Positions 15,938 to 24,400 of a DNA stretch of 34,479 nt are shown one piece after another (within the stretch, counting starts at the first letter, position 1; each line of letters starts with the position of its first letter). The DNA lies in the IMG/VR virus record IMGVR_UViG_3300030519_000029, positions 1 through 34,479 of that record; one strand, given 5' to 3'. The DNA comes from a virus. A model generated the notes under the pieces. That model saw only the letters and a list, made by a program, of their open reading frames with translations. It searched no databases and was not told where the DNA came from. The translations under genes and the position numbers were made by a program.

Positions 15938-16265
15938 TGCTCTGTCCTTTACTGTATGCCTGGGCTTCGCGCAGCTGTATCCGCACCTCTTTCAGCTCTG
16001 ACCGGACGTCCGCGACCTCGCGGATCAGGTCATTGATCCGACGCTCGTACCCATCCAAGAGCGCCTGGAACCGTGCGGTGATGACGTTCATCTGGTTCTG
16101 GTCATATGTGAGCTGGACCGTCTCATGGTCCAGATTGCGCCGGGCTCCCTCCGACCGCTCGCGCGAACGGTTCGAGATCACTGACCCCACGAACCCGATC
16201 AGGCCGCCACCGAGGCCGGTCAACACCGCGCTGTAGTCTTTGATCCAGCCCCAGTCGTCAGCCAT
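15909..16265 (-). CDS. small membrane protein with coiled coil (holin-like or tail accessory)
   Basis: A 118-residue protein. One membrane segment is visible at about 11-30 (YSAVLTGLGGGLIGFVGSVI), followed by a basic, Arg-rich stretch and a long amphipathic helix to about residue 103 (ALLDGYERRINDLIREVADV), then a Ser/Ala tail. The shape, one N-terminal membrane helix plus cytoplasmic or periplasmic coiled coil, fits a holin-like or spanin-like accessory, but it lies among tail genes and not beside the endolysin. The ATG at 16265 was chosen because the open frame upstream of it overlaps the preceding gene; the start follows that gene's stop by 4 bases with only a weak ribosome-binding site. 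Confidence 0.65.
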   Translation of the reverse strand: MADDWGWIKDYSAVLTGLGGGLIGFVGSVISNRSRERSEGARRNLDHETVQLTYDQNQMNVITARFQALLDGYERRINDLIREVADVRSELKEVRIQLREAQAYSKGQSSAGTSASAS

Positions 16266-16269
16266 CTGG

Positions 16270-16572
16270 TCACACCACGTTCGCGGAGTTGGCCTGGAGC
16301 AGGAACGACCCCTGCACCGCAGCCTGTAATGACCCCACTCCATACACCATCCACTCAACAGCGCCACCCTGCGCCGCCGAGCTGTCCCATGTGCCGACCC
16401 AGGTATTGGTCGAGCTGTTGAAGGTCAGCCCCACCGTAGTGAGCCGGCTGACACCTGAGATATCGTTGTACTTCACGACCATGTCGGCACTCGATGGCTG
16501 CGTGCTCGACCCATCTGCGGCGGTAAACGCAGCGGTGGCAACCAGCAAATTCTTGCGGACAAAGGCCGGCAT
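16270..16572 (-). CDS. small beta-rich structural protein
   Basis: A 100-residue protein of unknown function. It starts MPAFVRKNLLVATAAFTAAD and continues with alternating strands (MVVKYNDISGVSRLTTVGLT, TWVGTWDSSAAQGGAVEWMV). The pattern is of an immunoglobulin-like or small beta-sandwich domain of the kind found as a free subunit or as an add-on to tail proteins. AGGAG stands 7 bases before the ATG. It follows the repeat protein with a 10-base gap and may bind its beta-rich C-terminal domain, which is inference from position only. Confidence 0.65.
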   Translation of the reverse strand: MPAFVRKNLLVATAAFTAADGSSTQPSSADMVVKYNDISGVSRLTTVGLTFNSSTNTWVGTWDSSAAQGGAVEWMVYGVGSLQAAVQGSFLLQANSANVV

Positions 16573-16582
16573 CTTAGTGCTC

Positions 16583-17992
16583 CTACAGGCTAAACCCTAC
16601 CGACACCACGCCCTGTGGAACAACACTCGCGACTATTGTCGCTTGAGGCTCCACTGTGGCGACCAGCTCCGCTTGGTTCGTGATCTCAGCACCGACGACC
16701 CCCTGCGTAGCCCATGATACCACGACTGTGGCAGCTTGCCAGACCTCAAGTTCGGGGTTCGGGTAGCCGAACACGCTGGCCCCGCCATGCGCGCTCGCAA
16801 CCATCGATCCGATGCTGGTCCAGAGACCTGTGGCAGACGCCGACCCCATGGCCCTCGCGACGGCCTGGGTATTTTGGGCGCTGTGCCCGGCGACCGTGGC
16901 GTGCCCCGTCGCGACGCCGATGATCAACTTCCGCGCATGGATCACACCTGCGGCTGTGGCGCCCCCCGTGGCGGACGCCACACTCTTGGCGATCCACCTG
17001 CTCACCGCCGCGCCCGCCGCCGCGCCCGCCGCCGCGCCCACGCTGCGCTTATGCGCCGCGCTGACACCCGCTATAGTAGATGTCCCTGCCGCCTGTCCGA
17101 CAACGCCGGATTTGTGCGTGGACATCGCTAACGCGGCCCCGACACCCCATGCACGGAACGCCGCCATCCTGAGCGCGTGACCGACGCCGGCCGTGGACGC
17201 CATGCCGCGCGCACTCGCAATGGCCCGCGCCGTCGCGCGCGCCGCGCCGGACATCGAGCCCACGCCGGCTGCTGTCGCTACTGCGGCGACGGCGGTCCAC
17301 CCGTGTCCTGTGACAACCGCCACACCAGCCGCCGTGAACGCCTCGGCCACCCGTGCGCTGCTGATCGCTGTCACGGCCGCCACGCCATACGCCGTCGCGG
17401 ACCCTGGGAACGCCCCGCGCACACGACCCGCCACGCTTGCGACGCCGGTCGCACCCGCGATGCTGGCGGCGTGGGCCGCGCTCGACGCCAACGCGGTAGC
17501 CGCCCCCTCCGCGCTAGCCGCCGCGATCACCGGCCCGAGACCCACGCCCGAGACCGCCGCGCTGCCCACGCTCGACGCGACACCCTGCCACGAGTAATCT
17601 TTCGCGCCGGTCACTGAGCTTGTGCCGGCCGCCGTAGCGACACTGGCGTTCACCGCATGCCCGGCTGCACCCGCGCTCGCTGTACCTGCGGCGCGCGCAA
17701 CAAACCCTGACGCCGCGTTCGCGGTCGCGCTCGCCGTAGCTATCGCGATGCCGGGCCTGTGTGTCGCCGCGATAGCCGTGACAGTGGCGACGCCTGCGGC
17801 GGACGCAGCACCTGCGGGCGTGAACGCCTGGGCCGTCGCCACCCCGGCCGCGCTGCCCACGGCTGGAGCGGGTGCGTACCCGTGGACGGTTGAAGTTCCC
17901 GCAGCCGACGCGACACTGCCGCCGCTGCTGAGACTTCCAGCGATGGGTCCAGCGGCGACAGGGTTTGACGCGAGCGCGCTGGACGACGTCAC
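16583..17992 (-). CDS. alanine/glycine repeat protein, predicted beta-solenoid fibre
   Basis: A 469-residue protein. Residues from about 25 to 410 consist of about twenty imperfect units of 19-21 residues with the core A-x-A-x-G-x-A-x-V-x-G (for example ASVATAAGTSSVTG and GVASSVGSAAVSG). Alternating small residues with a fixed period suggest a thin beta-solenoid or a repeated beta-hairpin rod. The last 55 residues form a different, Val-rich beta domain (LEVWQAATVVVSWATQGVVG...VVPQGVVSVGFSL). The start is GTG at 17992, with GGAG 7 bases upstream inside the end of the GH172-like fibre gene. No enzymatic motif. Position and composition indicate a tail fibre or fibre-shaft component. Confidence 0.7.
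   Translation of the reverse strand: MTSSSALASNPVAAGPIAGSLSSGGSVASAAGTSTVHGYAPAPAVGSAAGVATAQAFTPAGAASAAGVATVTAIAATHRPGIAIATASATANAASGFVARAAGTASAGAAGHAVNASVATAAGTSSVTGAKDYSWQGVASSVGSAAVSGVGLGPVIAAASAEGAATALASSAAHAASIAGATGVASVAGRVRGAFPGSATAYGVAAVTAISSARVAEAFTAAGVAVVTGHGWTAVAAVATAAGVGSMSGAARATARAIASARGMASTAGVGHALRMAAFRAWGVGAALAMSTHKSGVVGQAAGTSTIAGVSAAHKRSVGAAAGAAAGAAVSRWIAKSVASATGGATAAGVIHARKLIIGVATGHATVAGHSAQNTQAVARAMGSASATGLWTSIGSMVASAHGGASVFGYPNPELEVWQAATVVVSWATQGVVGAEITNQAELVATVEPQATIVASVVPQGVVSVGFSL
16750..17920 (-). repeat. about twenty 60-base coding repeats
   Basis: This is the DNA that encodes the 19-21-residue Ala/Gly units. The unit is degenerate at DNA level (no long exact copies), so the repeat seems to be old or under selection at protein level. 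Boundaries are approximate. Confidence 0.55.
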
Positions 17993-17996
17993 CTAA

Positions 17997-19643
17997 TTAC
18001 TCCGTGTAATAGTACGTCACGAACCACAATTCCGGGTTCCCTGTACCCCAGTCCTTCTCAGAAGTGTCCCCAGCCTGCCACGTCGCGACGAGAGAATTTT
18101 TGAAGACCATCGGATCGGACACGTGGTAGCGGTAAAACGAGATCGTGACCGTGCTACTCCCGAGCGACGACCCTGAGCTAGTGGAGTTCATCGCCGTCCC
18201 GGTCTCGCCGTTCCCGGACGCCCCACCAGAGAGCGCACCATATCCGTAGAAGCCCATGAGGAAGTAATCCTCGGTGCCGGACGTCTGGAAACTCGATTTG
18301 AGCGGCGGCCCGTCGCAAACGAACGTCGCACCCCCGCATGTCGTGGACGAACCTGTACCTGTCGCCCAGGTCGTCCCTGCGATGTTCGACACCGAGACCG
18401 CGCCGCTAGAGGTGCATCGCTGTGCATTGCCGTTGGGGTCAGTGAACACAAATCCAACGAACGGCGTCTGCGACCCTCCGGCGATGAGCCCTGTAAGTGC
18501 GTTGGGGGGATCGCCGGGAGCGCACGTCCAGGTCACCGAACCGTCTGTCGTGGTCGCCGCGCCGGCCACGGCCCAAGAGGGCGCGCTGGACCCCGACGTG
18601 CCCGCAGTCGTGACAGTCTGCTCGTTGCCCTGGCTGTCGATTATCGTCGCACCAAGACTGTAACTCGTGGACGCCACCCAGGTCGTCGCGACTTTATCCA
18701 GCCAGAACCGGAAGTTGCCTTCCAGCTCAGCGTTGTAGTTCTGTTCGCTGCCAGGGTATTCGTCCGCGAGCATGAACACCCCGACCAGTCGTCCCGATAC
18801 GCCCGCCTTGTTGACGAGCGTCACGGTGGCGTTTTTTGTCGGAGACGTGATCGCCTGATAGTCGGCGTACAGTCGCCGTGTACTGGGCCATGTGTTCGGC
18901 ACGCCGATGTTGAAGTTGGCTTGGAACCAGATCGTCCCGCCATTGCCGGAGCCGTTGTATATCGTGCATTTGATCTCTGTTCCGAACGGCATCGGAAGCT
19001 TGCAATACGCCCCGAAGGCCGCGCCGCTAGCGGAATTAGCCCCGAAGAACCTATTGGAGAAGTACCGCCCGTTGGTGCCCATGTACTTCGCGTTGAAGAA
19101 CGTGCTCAGCGGCATCGAGATATTCGGTGTGGACGCGCCGTCAAAATAGAAATTGATCGTCGCCGTGTCAGCCACCGTACCAGAGCCCCCAGCGACCGCT
19201 ATGGAGAACGCCGACATATAGCCCACGCCCATGTAATCGAAGAGCGTCACGGTCGCGCCATTCGCAATCGGGATGTATTCCCCCTTCGCGTAATCCGACG
19301 TCCCCGCAGGCTTGCTCATGGACAGCAGGTCAACCAAGTTCACGTCCTCGGCGCGCATCGTCGCGGTGACAACCGCCGCCGAACTTGCCGTGATCGCCGA
19401 CCCGGAGTTCGAGCTGGCCGTGATCGTGGTGCGCGCGAAGGTCGGACCCGTGGTGTTGTAGGTGCCGACACCAATCTCCCAGGCCGACCCGTCAGTGAGC
19501 ACGTATGCCGTCGTGTCGGCGTTGCCCAGCCCAGCGGATGCGAACGACTGGAACCCTGTCGCGGCGGACCCTAACGTGATCGTGCCGGTCCCAGGCGTGC
19601 CCGAGACCGACATGACCGCACGGTCAAGAAGTTTGAACGACAT
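17997..19643 (-). CDS. tail fibre/spike with a GH172 (DUF2961)-like glycosidase body and inserted modules
   Basis: A 548-residue protein. Residues 1-97 are a fibre attachment module (TGTITLGSAATGFQSF, WEIGVGTYNTTGPTFARTTI). From about 120 the sequence follows DUF2961: VTLFDYMGVGYMSAFSI, INFYFDGASTPNISMPLSTF at 163-182 with a following F, YCKLPMPFGTEIKCTI at 213-228, VGVFMLADEYPGS, LEGNFRFWLDK. Then GTEDYF at 456-461 and YRYHVSDPMVF at 504-514 close the family pattern. Between LDK and GTEDYF lie about 130 extra residues with two similar modules (about 319-376 and 390-447; NGN, GTSG, TTTDG, TW.C). GH172 members act on fructofuranosyl or arabinofuranosyl linkages and use two glutamates; E458 and E480 are candidates. 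A capsule or surface-glycan depolymerase is inferred. GAGG stands before the ATG. Confidence 0.75.
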   Translation of the reverse strand: MSFKLLDRAVMSVSGTPGTGTITLGSAATGFQSFASAGLGNADTTAYVLTDGSAWEIGVGTYNTTGPTFARTTITASSNSGSAITASSAAVVTATMRAEDVNLVDLLSMSKPAGTSDYAKGEYIPIANGATVTLFDYMGVGYMSAFSIAVAGGSGTVADTATINFYFDGASTPNISMPLSTFFNAKYMGTNGRYFSNRFFGANSASGAAFGAYCKLPMPFGTEIKCTIYNGSGNGGTIWFQANFNIGVPNTWPSTRRLYADYQAITSPTKNATVTLVNKAGVSGRLVGVFMLADEYPGSEQNYNAELEGNFRFWLDKVATTWVASTSYSLGATIIDSQGNEQTVTTAGTSGSSAPSWAVAGAATTTDGSVTWTCAPGDPPNALTGLIAGGSQTPFVGFVFTDPNGNAQRCTSSGAVSVSNIAGTTWATGTGSSTTCGGATFVCDGPPLKSSFQTSGTEDYFLMGFYGYGALSGGASGNGETGTAMNSTSSGSSLGSSTVTISFYRYHVSDPMVFKNSLVATWQAGDTSEKDWGTGNPELWFVTYYYTE

Positions 19644-19655
19644 CCGACCAACCTC

Positions 19656-19934
19656 TTAATTCGCGGTAATCGTCCAGCATCCTGCCGCGAGGCCGCGCTG
19701 GAAATGATCCGCGAGCCGACGCTGACCGTCGCGAGTTGTCGCATTGACCGTCTTGAGACTGTCGATGATCACGCCGCAGGGTTTACTGACCGGCTGGTTG
19801 ATCTCGCAGGCACTTCCCTGAAGCGCGATCCCAAGCGCCGCCACTGTTGAAACAACCATCCACGGTCGTTTGCGCAGCGTCTGCCCGACCCTGCTCAATG
19901 GCGTTCGCATCGTTAATTTTCTGGATTTCAGCAT
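19656..19934 (-). CDS. small secreted or membrane protein, candidate o-spanin (Rz1-like), nested start
   Basis: A 92-residue protein whose start lies inside the preceding gene in another frame. It has a basic N-terminus (LKSRKLTMRTPLSRVGQTLR), a hydrophobic stretch (WMVVSTVAALGIALQG) and then SAC, followed by a short region with further cysteines (KPCGVIIDSL, AAGCW). A signal followed by cysteine and an overlapping start inside an Rz-like gene fit an outer-membrane spanin. Against it, the lipobox is not canonical (G-S-A-C with Leu at -5) and the protein is not proline-rich. The overlap with the Rz-like gene is 152 bases. It could instead be an anchored inner-membrane lysis protein. The ATG at 19934 is preferred over GTG at 19940 because of its perfect ribosome-binding site. 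Confidence 0.65.
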   Translation of the reverse strand: MLKSRKLTMRTPLSRVGQTLRKRPWMVVSTVAALGIALQGSACEINQPVSKPCGVIIDSLKTVNATTRDGQRRLADHFQRGLAAGCWTITAN

Positions 19935-20052
19935 TGACACCCTCCTGGTACACCCTGTGCCACTCGTACAGGCCGACAGCCCCGACCGCTGCGATCACCC
20001 CGGCGTAGAGCCACACCCGCCAGGGGACCAATCCTAGAAGCGCGAACGGCAT
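19783..20052 (-). CDS. candidate i-spanin (Rz-like) inner-membrane protein
   Basis: An 89-residue protein with one N-terminal membrane segment at about 11-30 (WRVWLYAGVIAAVGAVGLYE) followed by a charged helix (EIQKINDANAIEQGRADAAQ) and a short end with two cysteines (GCFNSGGAWDRASGKC). This is the layout of an inner-membrane spanin subunit, which links to the outer-membrane partner and fuses the membranes at the end of lysis. It starts one base after the endolysin stop (TGACATG) and contains the start of the next lysis gene in another frame, the gene arrangement typical of Rz/Rz1. Confidence 0.7.
   Translation of the reverse strand: MPFALLGLVPWRVWLYAGVIAAVGAVGLYEWHRVYQEGVNAEIQKINDANAIEQGRADAAQTTVDGCFNSGGAWDRASGKCLRDQPAGQ
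19941..19946 (-). promoter_or_regulatory. perfect ribosome-binding site inside the i-spanin-like gene
   Basis: On the minus strand AGGAGG lies 6 bases before the ATG at 19934. A full Shine-Dalgarno sequence at ideal spacing within another coding region is strong evidence that the nested frame is translated. Confidence 0.75.
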
Positions 20053-20053
20053 G

Positions 20054-20968
20054 TCACGTCCCCTTCACTGAAGCCGGCGCGGCCACTTTGACGTCCGGGA
20101 GCGCCGGGAGCGCCGCGTCCGCCTGAAGATCAACCGTCGCCGTGGACGTGCCCGCGAGCGCCGCCGCCTGCGCCTTGGTGGCGACCATCGCGATGACGCC
20201 CGCCGCGACGCCGAGCAAGGTCAGGCCGCCGAACACGTACTTGACCCATGAGAAGGTGTCCTGGAGACCCTGCACCTGTGACGCAGCCTGTGAGGCCACC
20301 GTGCCTGCGCCCGTAGCCGCCGTGGTCATATGCGCCGCGATCTGGCTGACCACGGGCGGCTTGATGTTGGCGACGTTCGCCTTAGCCGAGCCGTTAAGTC
20401 CCGACAGGTCAGGGGCCATGGGCACGGGCGCGGCGTCCTCCCAGGATAGCGCCGTCTTCTGGACATTGGCGACGCGTGCGTGCCAGCCAGGGCCGAAATA
20501 TTTCCACGTCGAGAGCCGCTGAAGCGTCGCAAGCCGATGCGAGCAGATATTCTCGATCAGCGTGTCGAGATCATGCTCGGTGCCAACCGCCGCGATAACG
20601 TCCATGGTCTTGACGCCCAGCACGCCATCGGCGGTGACACCTGGGTCGTTGAGCGCGGCCTGGAGCCACTTGACCGCCTGCGACGGCCCTGAGTTGACCG
20701 CCGCGTCGAACACCGCCAGATCGACGCCGCTGGGCAGCTTGTCACCCTGGATCGTGTCCCAGTACTGCGTGCGGTAAATAGTGTCGCGGTCCACGTCGGG
20801 AATGTTGTAGACGTCGAGCGGCATCTTGCCCTGGGCGCGCAGCCACGCGTTGTAGGTGCGCTGCGTGACGCCCTGGTTCGTCTTGCCGCCCGGATCGTTC
20901 GGGTTGTTGACTTTGCCTCCCTCATAGACGAGGACGCGGGCAAGGGCGCGTTGGAAATTCGTGTCCAT
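20054..20968 (-). CDS. endolysin: GH108-type muramidase with PG-binding domain and C-terminal membrane segment
   Basis: A 304-residue lysozyme-like enzyme that cleaves peptidoglycan. The N-terminus has the GH108 signature VLVYEGGKVNNPNDPGGKTN (E16 in EGG is the expected acid catalyst), followed by GVTQRTYNAW. Residues 68-125 match the partner PG-binding domain (QYWDTIQGDKLPSGVDLAVF, then DGVLGVKTM). The ordinary family length is about 170-190 residues; here about 115 residues are added, with an Ala/Thr-rich linker and a membrane segment at about 244-264 (YVFGGLTLLGVAAGVIAMVA), then a tail. The extension may hold the enzyme in the membrane until lysis, as an export or timing device. GGGAG stands 7 bases before the ATG, and the spanin-like pair follows directly. 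Confidence 0.9.
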   Translation of the reverse strand: MDTNFQRALARVLVYEGGKVNNPNDPGGKTNQGVTQRTYNAWLRAQGKMPLDVYNIPDVDRDTIYRTQYWDTIQGDKLPSGVDLAVFDAAVNSGPSQAVKWLQAALNDPGVTADGVLGVKTMDVIAAVGTEHDLDTLIENICSHRLATLQRLSTWKYFGPGWHARVANVQKTALSWEDAAPVPMAPDLSGLNGSAKANVANIKPPVVSQIAAHMTTAATGAGTVASQAASQVQGLQDTFSWVKYVFGGLTLLGVAAGVIAMVATKAQAAALAGTSTATVDLQADAALPALPDVKVAAPASVKGT

Positions 20969-20983
20969 CAGTGTACTCCCTAC

Positions 20984-21412
20984 TCAACTCTCGGTCACTG
21001 TGCTCGCGGTTGTCAGTTGTGGCGTCACGCCGCTAGCCACCGAGATGTTCGGGGTCACGGTGCCGGTATAGAGTATCTTGCCCGTGCCGCTCGACGCCGT
21101 ACCAATCGCGAAGTTCGTGATCGTGTTGGTGCCGCCCGTGCAGGCGGGGAACGAGACCGTCCCTGCTGGAGAGACACTGTTGGCCGTGACGGTAAATCCA
21201 CCAGTCGTCCTGGCGACCGCGACACGCGCATAGCTCGTGTACGACGCCTCGCTGGACGACTGGTTACCCGCCGCAGTCGGGTCCGCTGTGTGCAGAGACA
21301 GATAGAGGTTCGTCAGCGGCGACGTCGCGGTATTATCCGCGATGTTGGCGATGTTGACCGCGTTGAAGATCAGTTTGAGTAGATCGTTGTCGAACGTCGC
21401 GCCCTTGCCCAT
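20984..21412 (-). CDS. conserved small phage structural protein
   Basis: A 142-residue protein with the opening MGKGATFDNDLLKLIFNAVN, then SPLTNLYLSLHTADPTAAGN, YTSYARVAVARTTGGF, ITNFAIGTASSGTGKILYTG and TPNISVASGVTPQL. I recognise this as a widespread family of small phage virion proteins, beta-rich after a first helix; its position in the particle is not known to me. It lies between the large internal protein and the endolysin. AGGAG stands before the ATG in the 31-base gap. Confidence 0.8.
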   Translation of the reverse strand: MGKGATFDNDLLKLIFNAVNIANIADNTATSPLTNLYLSLHTADPTAAGNQSSSEASYTSYARVAVARTTGGFTVTANSVSPAGTVSFPACTGGTNTITNFAIGTASSGTGKILYTGTVTPNISVASGVTPQLTTASTVTES

Positions 21413-21443
21413 ATCCCTGCTCCTGTGCTCCTACGCCAGCGTA

Positions 21444-24400
21444 TCACTGGTCACGGAAGTTTCCAAACGTCGTCATGCCCCGAGCCGCGAGATTACGCGG
21501 GGCAACTCCGAGGGGTGTGTTCAGAGCGCGCGCCATCGCGGCGTTCATCATCTGCTCCTGCATGGCCTGTCCGAACCCCGCGATGGGCGGCAGCTGCCCT
21601 GGATGATCTCGCTGGAAGTCCTGGCTCGCGCGCTCCCAGCGCTGGAACATGCCCTGATCTCCACGCTGCTCTGCCACCAGCAGATGCTGCGTGATGTTCT
21701 GCGAACGGATTTCCGAGAGGTTCCGCTCGCCACTCTCGACACGCTTGGCCTCGTTGTATTCCTGCTCCTTGGACCCTTCGAGACCCAGCACCTTCAGCGC
21801 GATGTCCTCGGCGCTCGCGGTAATCGGCAACGGCGTCCCGTCTTTGCTGACAAATCCGCGCGTGCCAAGTTGCACCGCCTCCGCGACGTTCTTCAGACCT
21901 TCCGGGGCGACGCGGATCATGCCGTTCATGACGTCGCCGTTGGTGAAGTCCCGGATCGCCTGTGCATAGCTGAGCCCCACGCCCACGGCCGACCCACTCA
22001 TCGACTTGAGCCAGTCCTTCTCCGCGTCCTCCAGTTTACGCTTCTCAGTGAGCATCATGATGGTCGTGGACCCCGGCATGATGGTGCTCTCACCCGCACG
22101 CGACAGATCGATGCCGCCCGCGCGCGGAACACCCCGCGCGATGATCTCTCCGGCGTCCTTGCCGAACGTGTCCGCCAGATAGTTGCGGAACGACGCCTGG
22201 ATGTCGTGGTCATCCTGGCCCGTGGTCCAGTCCGCCAGCCGGTCATAGACGCTCGCCGCGACACCCACGAAGGGTAGCCCGAGGGTGCCCGCCAGCGCCG
22301 TGGTGGCCGCCAGATGCCCGAGCATGAAACTGCGCGCGGCCGGGTCGCCCTTGAACGCCTTGTCCGCCTCGCGGTAGAGCATCTCGGTCATGCGAATTTG
22401 GAAACCCATGAACTGGTTCACAAGCGGGCCTGCCGGGCCGAATGTGCCTTGTTTGCCAGCCTGACGCGGATTGCCGAACGGGCTCCAGTCCATCTGGGAC
22501 TGCTTCACCTTGTCACTGACGAAGCTGTGCAGGTCGCCGTCCTGCTCGGGCCGATGCAACGCCTTGGCCGCCAGCGCCGTCATGACGCGCGGGATCATCT
22601 CCGCGTAGAGGCCGAGCGTGCTGGCGGCGTGCAGGGCGTGGGTGATATGCCCGAGCCCAGTGACATCGTGGCCCATGATGCTGTTTGTGAACGCCCCCTG
22701 GTTGAAGTCGCCGTTCGCCGCCTGACGCATGATGAAATCCACGGTCCCCTTCGGGATGCTGGCGTCCTCCAGATACTTCTGCCGCAGCGCGAAGCTGGAC
22801 CACTCCTTGGTGTGGATCATCGCGCTGACAATCTTCATCGTCATCGGAGTGGCGCGCGCCAGTTCCCTGGCCGAGTTGAGATAGCCGTGCGTGCTGCCCA
22901 GGCGCGGGAGCGACAGGGACGGTATCTGTGTCATCAGGGTGACGAAGTAGGCGGGCGACATGCCAATCTGCACCGCGTGGGCCAGTTTGCGCACCGTATC
23001 GATCCCCGGAGACGGCGTGTTGGTCATGCGCGAAGCTTCACGCAGGATCATCTCGTGGGCCGCCTGGGTGTACGCCTCGCGCTGGTCCTGGTTCAAGCTC
23101 GGGTCTCTGTTGATCGCCTTGATCTGATCCTTGATCGCCGCTGCCGCCTTGCCGGTATCTCGCGAGACCACCATGCCCGCCAGCCCGCGCGCGTTCGAGA
23201 GCGAGCTGGTGTCGAACGAGTGGATCATGTCCGCGTTGAAGCCCTGCACACCCTCGCGGCGCTGGTAAATCTTGGTCAGTGAGTTGTCAGGGATCATGTC
23301 CATGAGCGCCTGCCGAGCGTCACGCTTCTGCTGGTCGAACGCAGTCTGGAGCCGTTTGGCAGTCACGTCATCCAGGCCCTCGGGCATGTCGGGCTCGGCG
23401 GACTGGATCGCCTCGATAGCGCGCTTCATCCACACAGGGCTAACCTGCTTGTAGATGTTGAGGTCGTCACCACGCCCCACGGAGACCGGGCTGGTGAAGA
23501 CCCCCTGCCGCTGCATGTCCTCGAACACTGCCCGCGCCCGCTCGGCCTCCGCTGGATCGCGGAGCTTGACGTAGACCTGATTGTTCTCCGCGTTGTGCAT
23601 GACCGTGGCGTCACCGAAGCCCTTCGCTTCGAGCGCCGCCTGGAGCTTGCCAACCGCCGCCTGATCCGGGAGCTTAGTCTCATCCAGCTTGATCTCGCCG
23701 GCAGCAAAGTGCGTGCCCTCACGACCCAGGTGGAAGTAGGGGCTGTCCGTCATCTGCTTGAGCATGCGCTGGGAGCTGGCCACCAGGGAACTGACCGGCG
23801 AGCGCAACCGCGCCAGCTCGCCCAGCTTCACCTTGTCGTCGCCCTTCGCGTTGCCATCATCCAGCTGGGTCTTCAGCTTGGTGGAGAACTCATCCAAGGA
23901 TTTCAGGCGCTGGTTCAGCTCACGCTGCATGAACGCCTTCGCCACCGTAGGGTCATCGTGCAGCGCCGGGTTGAGGTGATAGTCGTCGAACGGGCTGTTC
24001 TCGAAGCCCTTCAGGCCATACTTGGCATAGTCGCGCTTCACGAGATCGTCGGCGTGGTAGACGAGTTTAGCCAGCGCGTTGAAGTCGTTGGCGTCGTGCA
24101 TCTTGGTGTACGCGCCCATCGCGGCAGGATCGCGCCGGATCGCGTTGGCCAGAGGCTGCGCATCCATCCAGGCTTTCTTCAGGCGCGCGGCCTGCTCCAG
24201 CCCACGACCCTTCGCGCCCTCGGGAGCGTGCGCCTGCCTGTTCTCCTCCCAGGGCTTGAAGATGTCGATCCCCAGGATCGTGTGCTGCATCGCCTTGTTG
24301 ACTTTGTCCCGGACCTTGTGCTCCAGCGCATGCACCGCGATGGACGCGGACTTGAGCGGCTTGGCAATGCTATCCGCCAGCACCGATCCACGCCCCTGCT

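Noticed and set aside
15909-16367. Longer 152-residue form of the small membrane protein
   Set aside because: The 34 extra residues lie inside the preceding gene, are Cys/Arg-rich without order, and the ATG at 16265 follows that gene's stop directly.
16583-17992. A CRISPR-like array or DNA tandem repeat
   Set aside because: The period is about 60 bases but units are not identical at DNA level and stay in frame; it is a protein repeat.
9064-19643. A diversity-generating retroelement acting on the fibre genes
   Set aside because: No reverse transcriptase, no paired template and variable repeats with adenine-specific differences, and no C-type lectin end in these proteins.
19935-19940. GTG at 19940 as the start of the second spanin-like gene
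   Set aside because: It touches the AGGAGG directly with no spacing, whereas the ATG at 19934 has ideal spacing.
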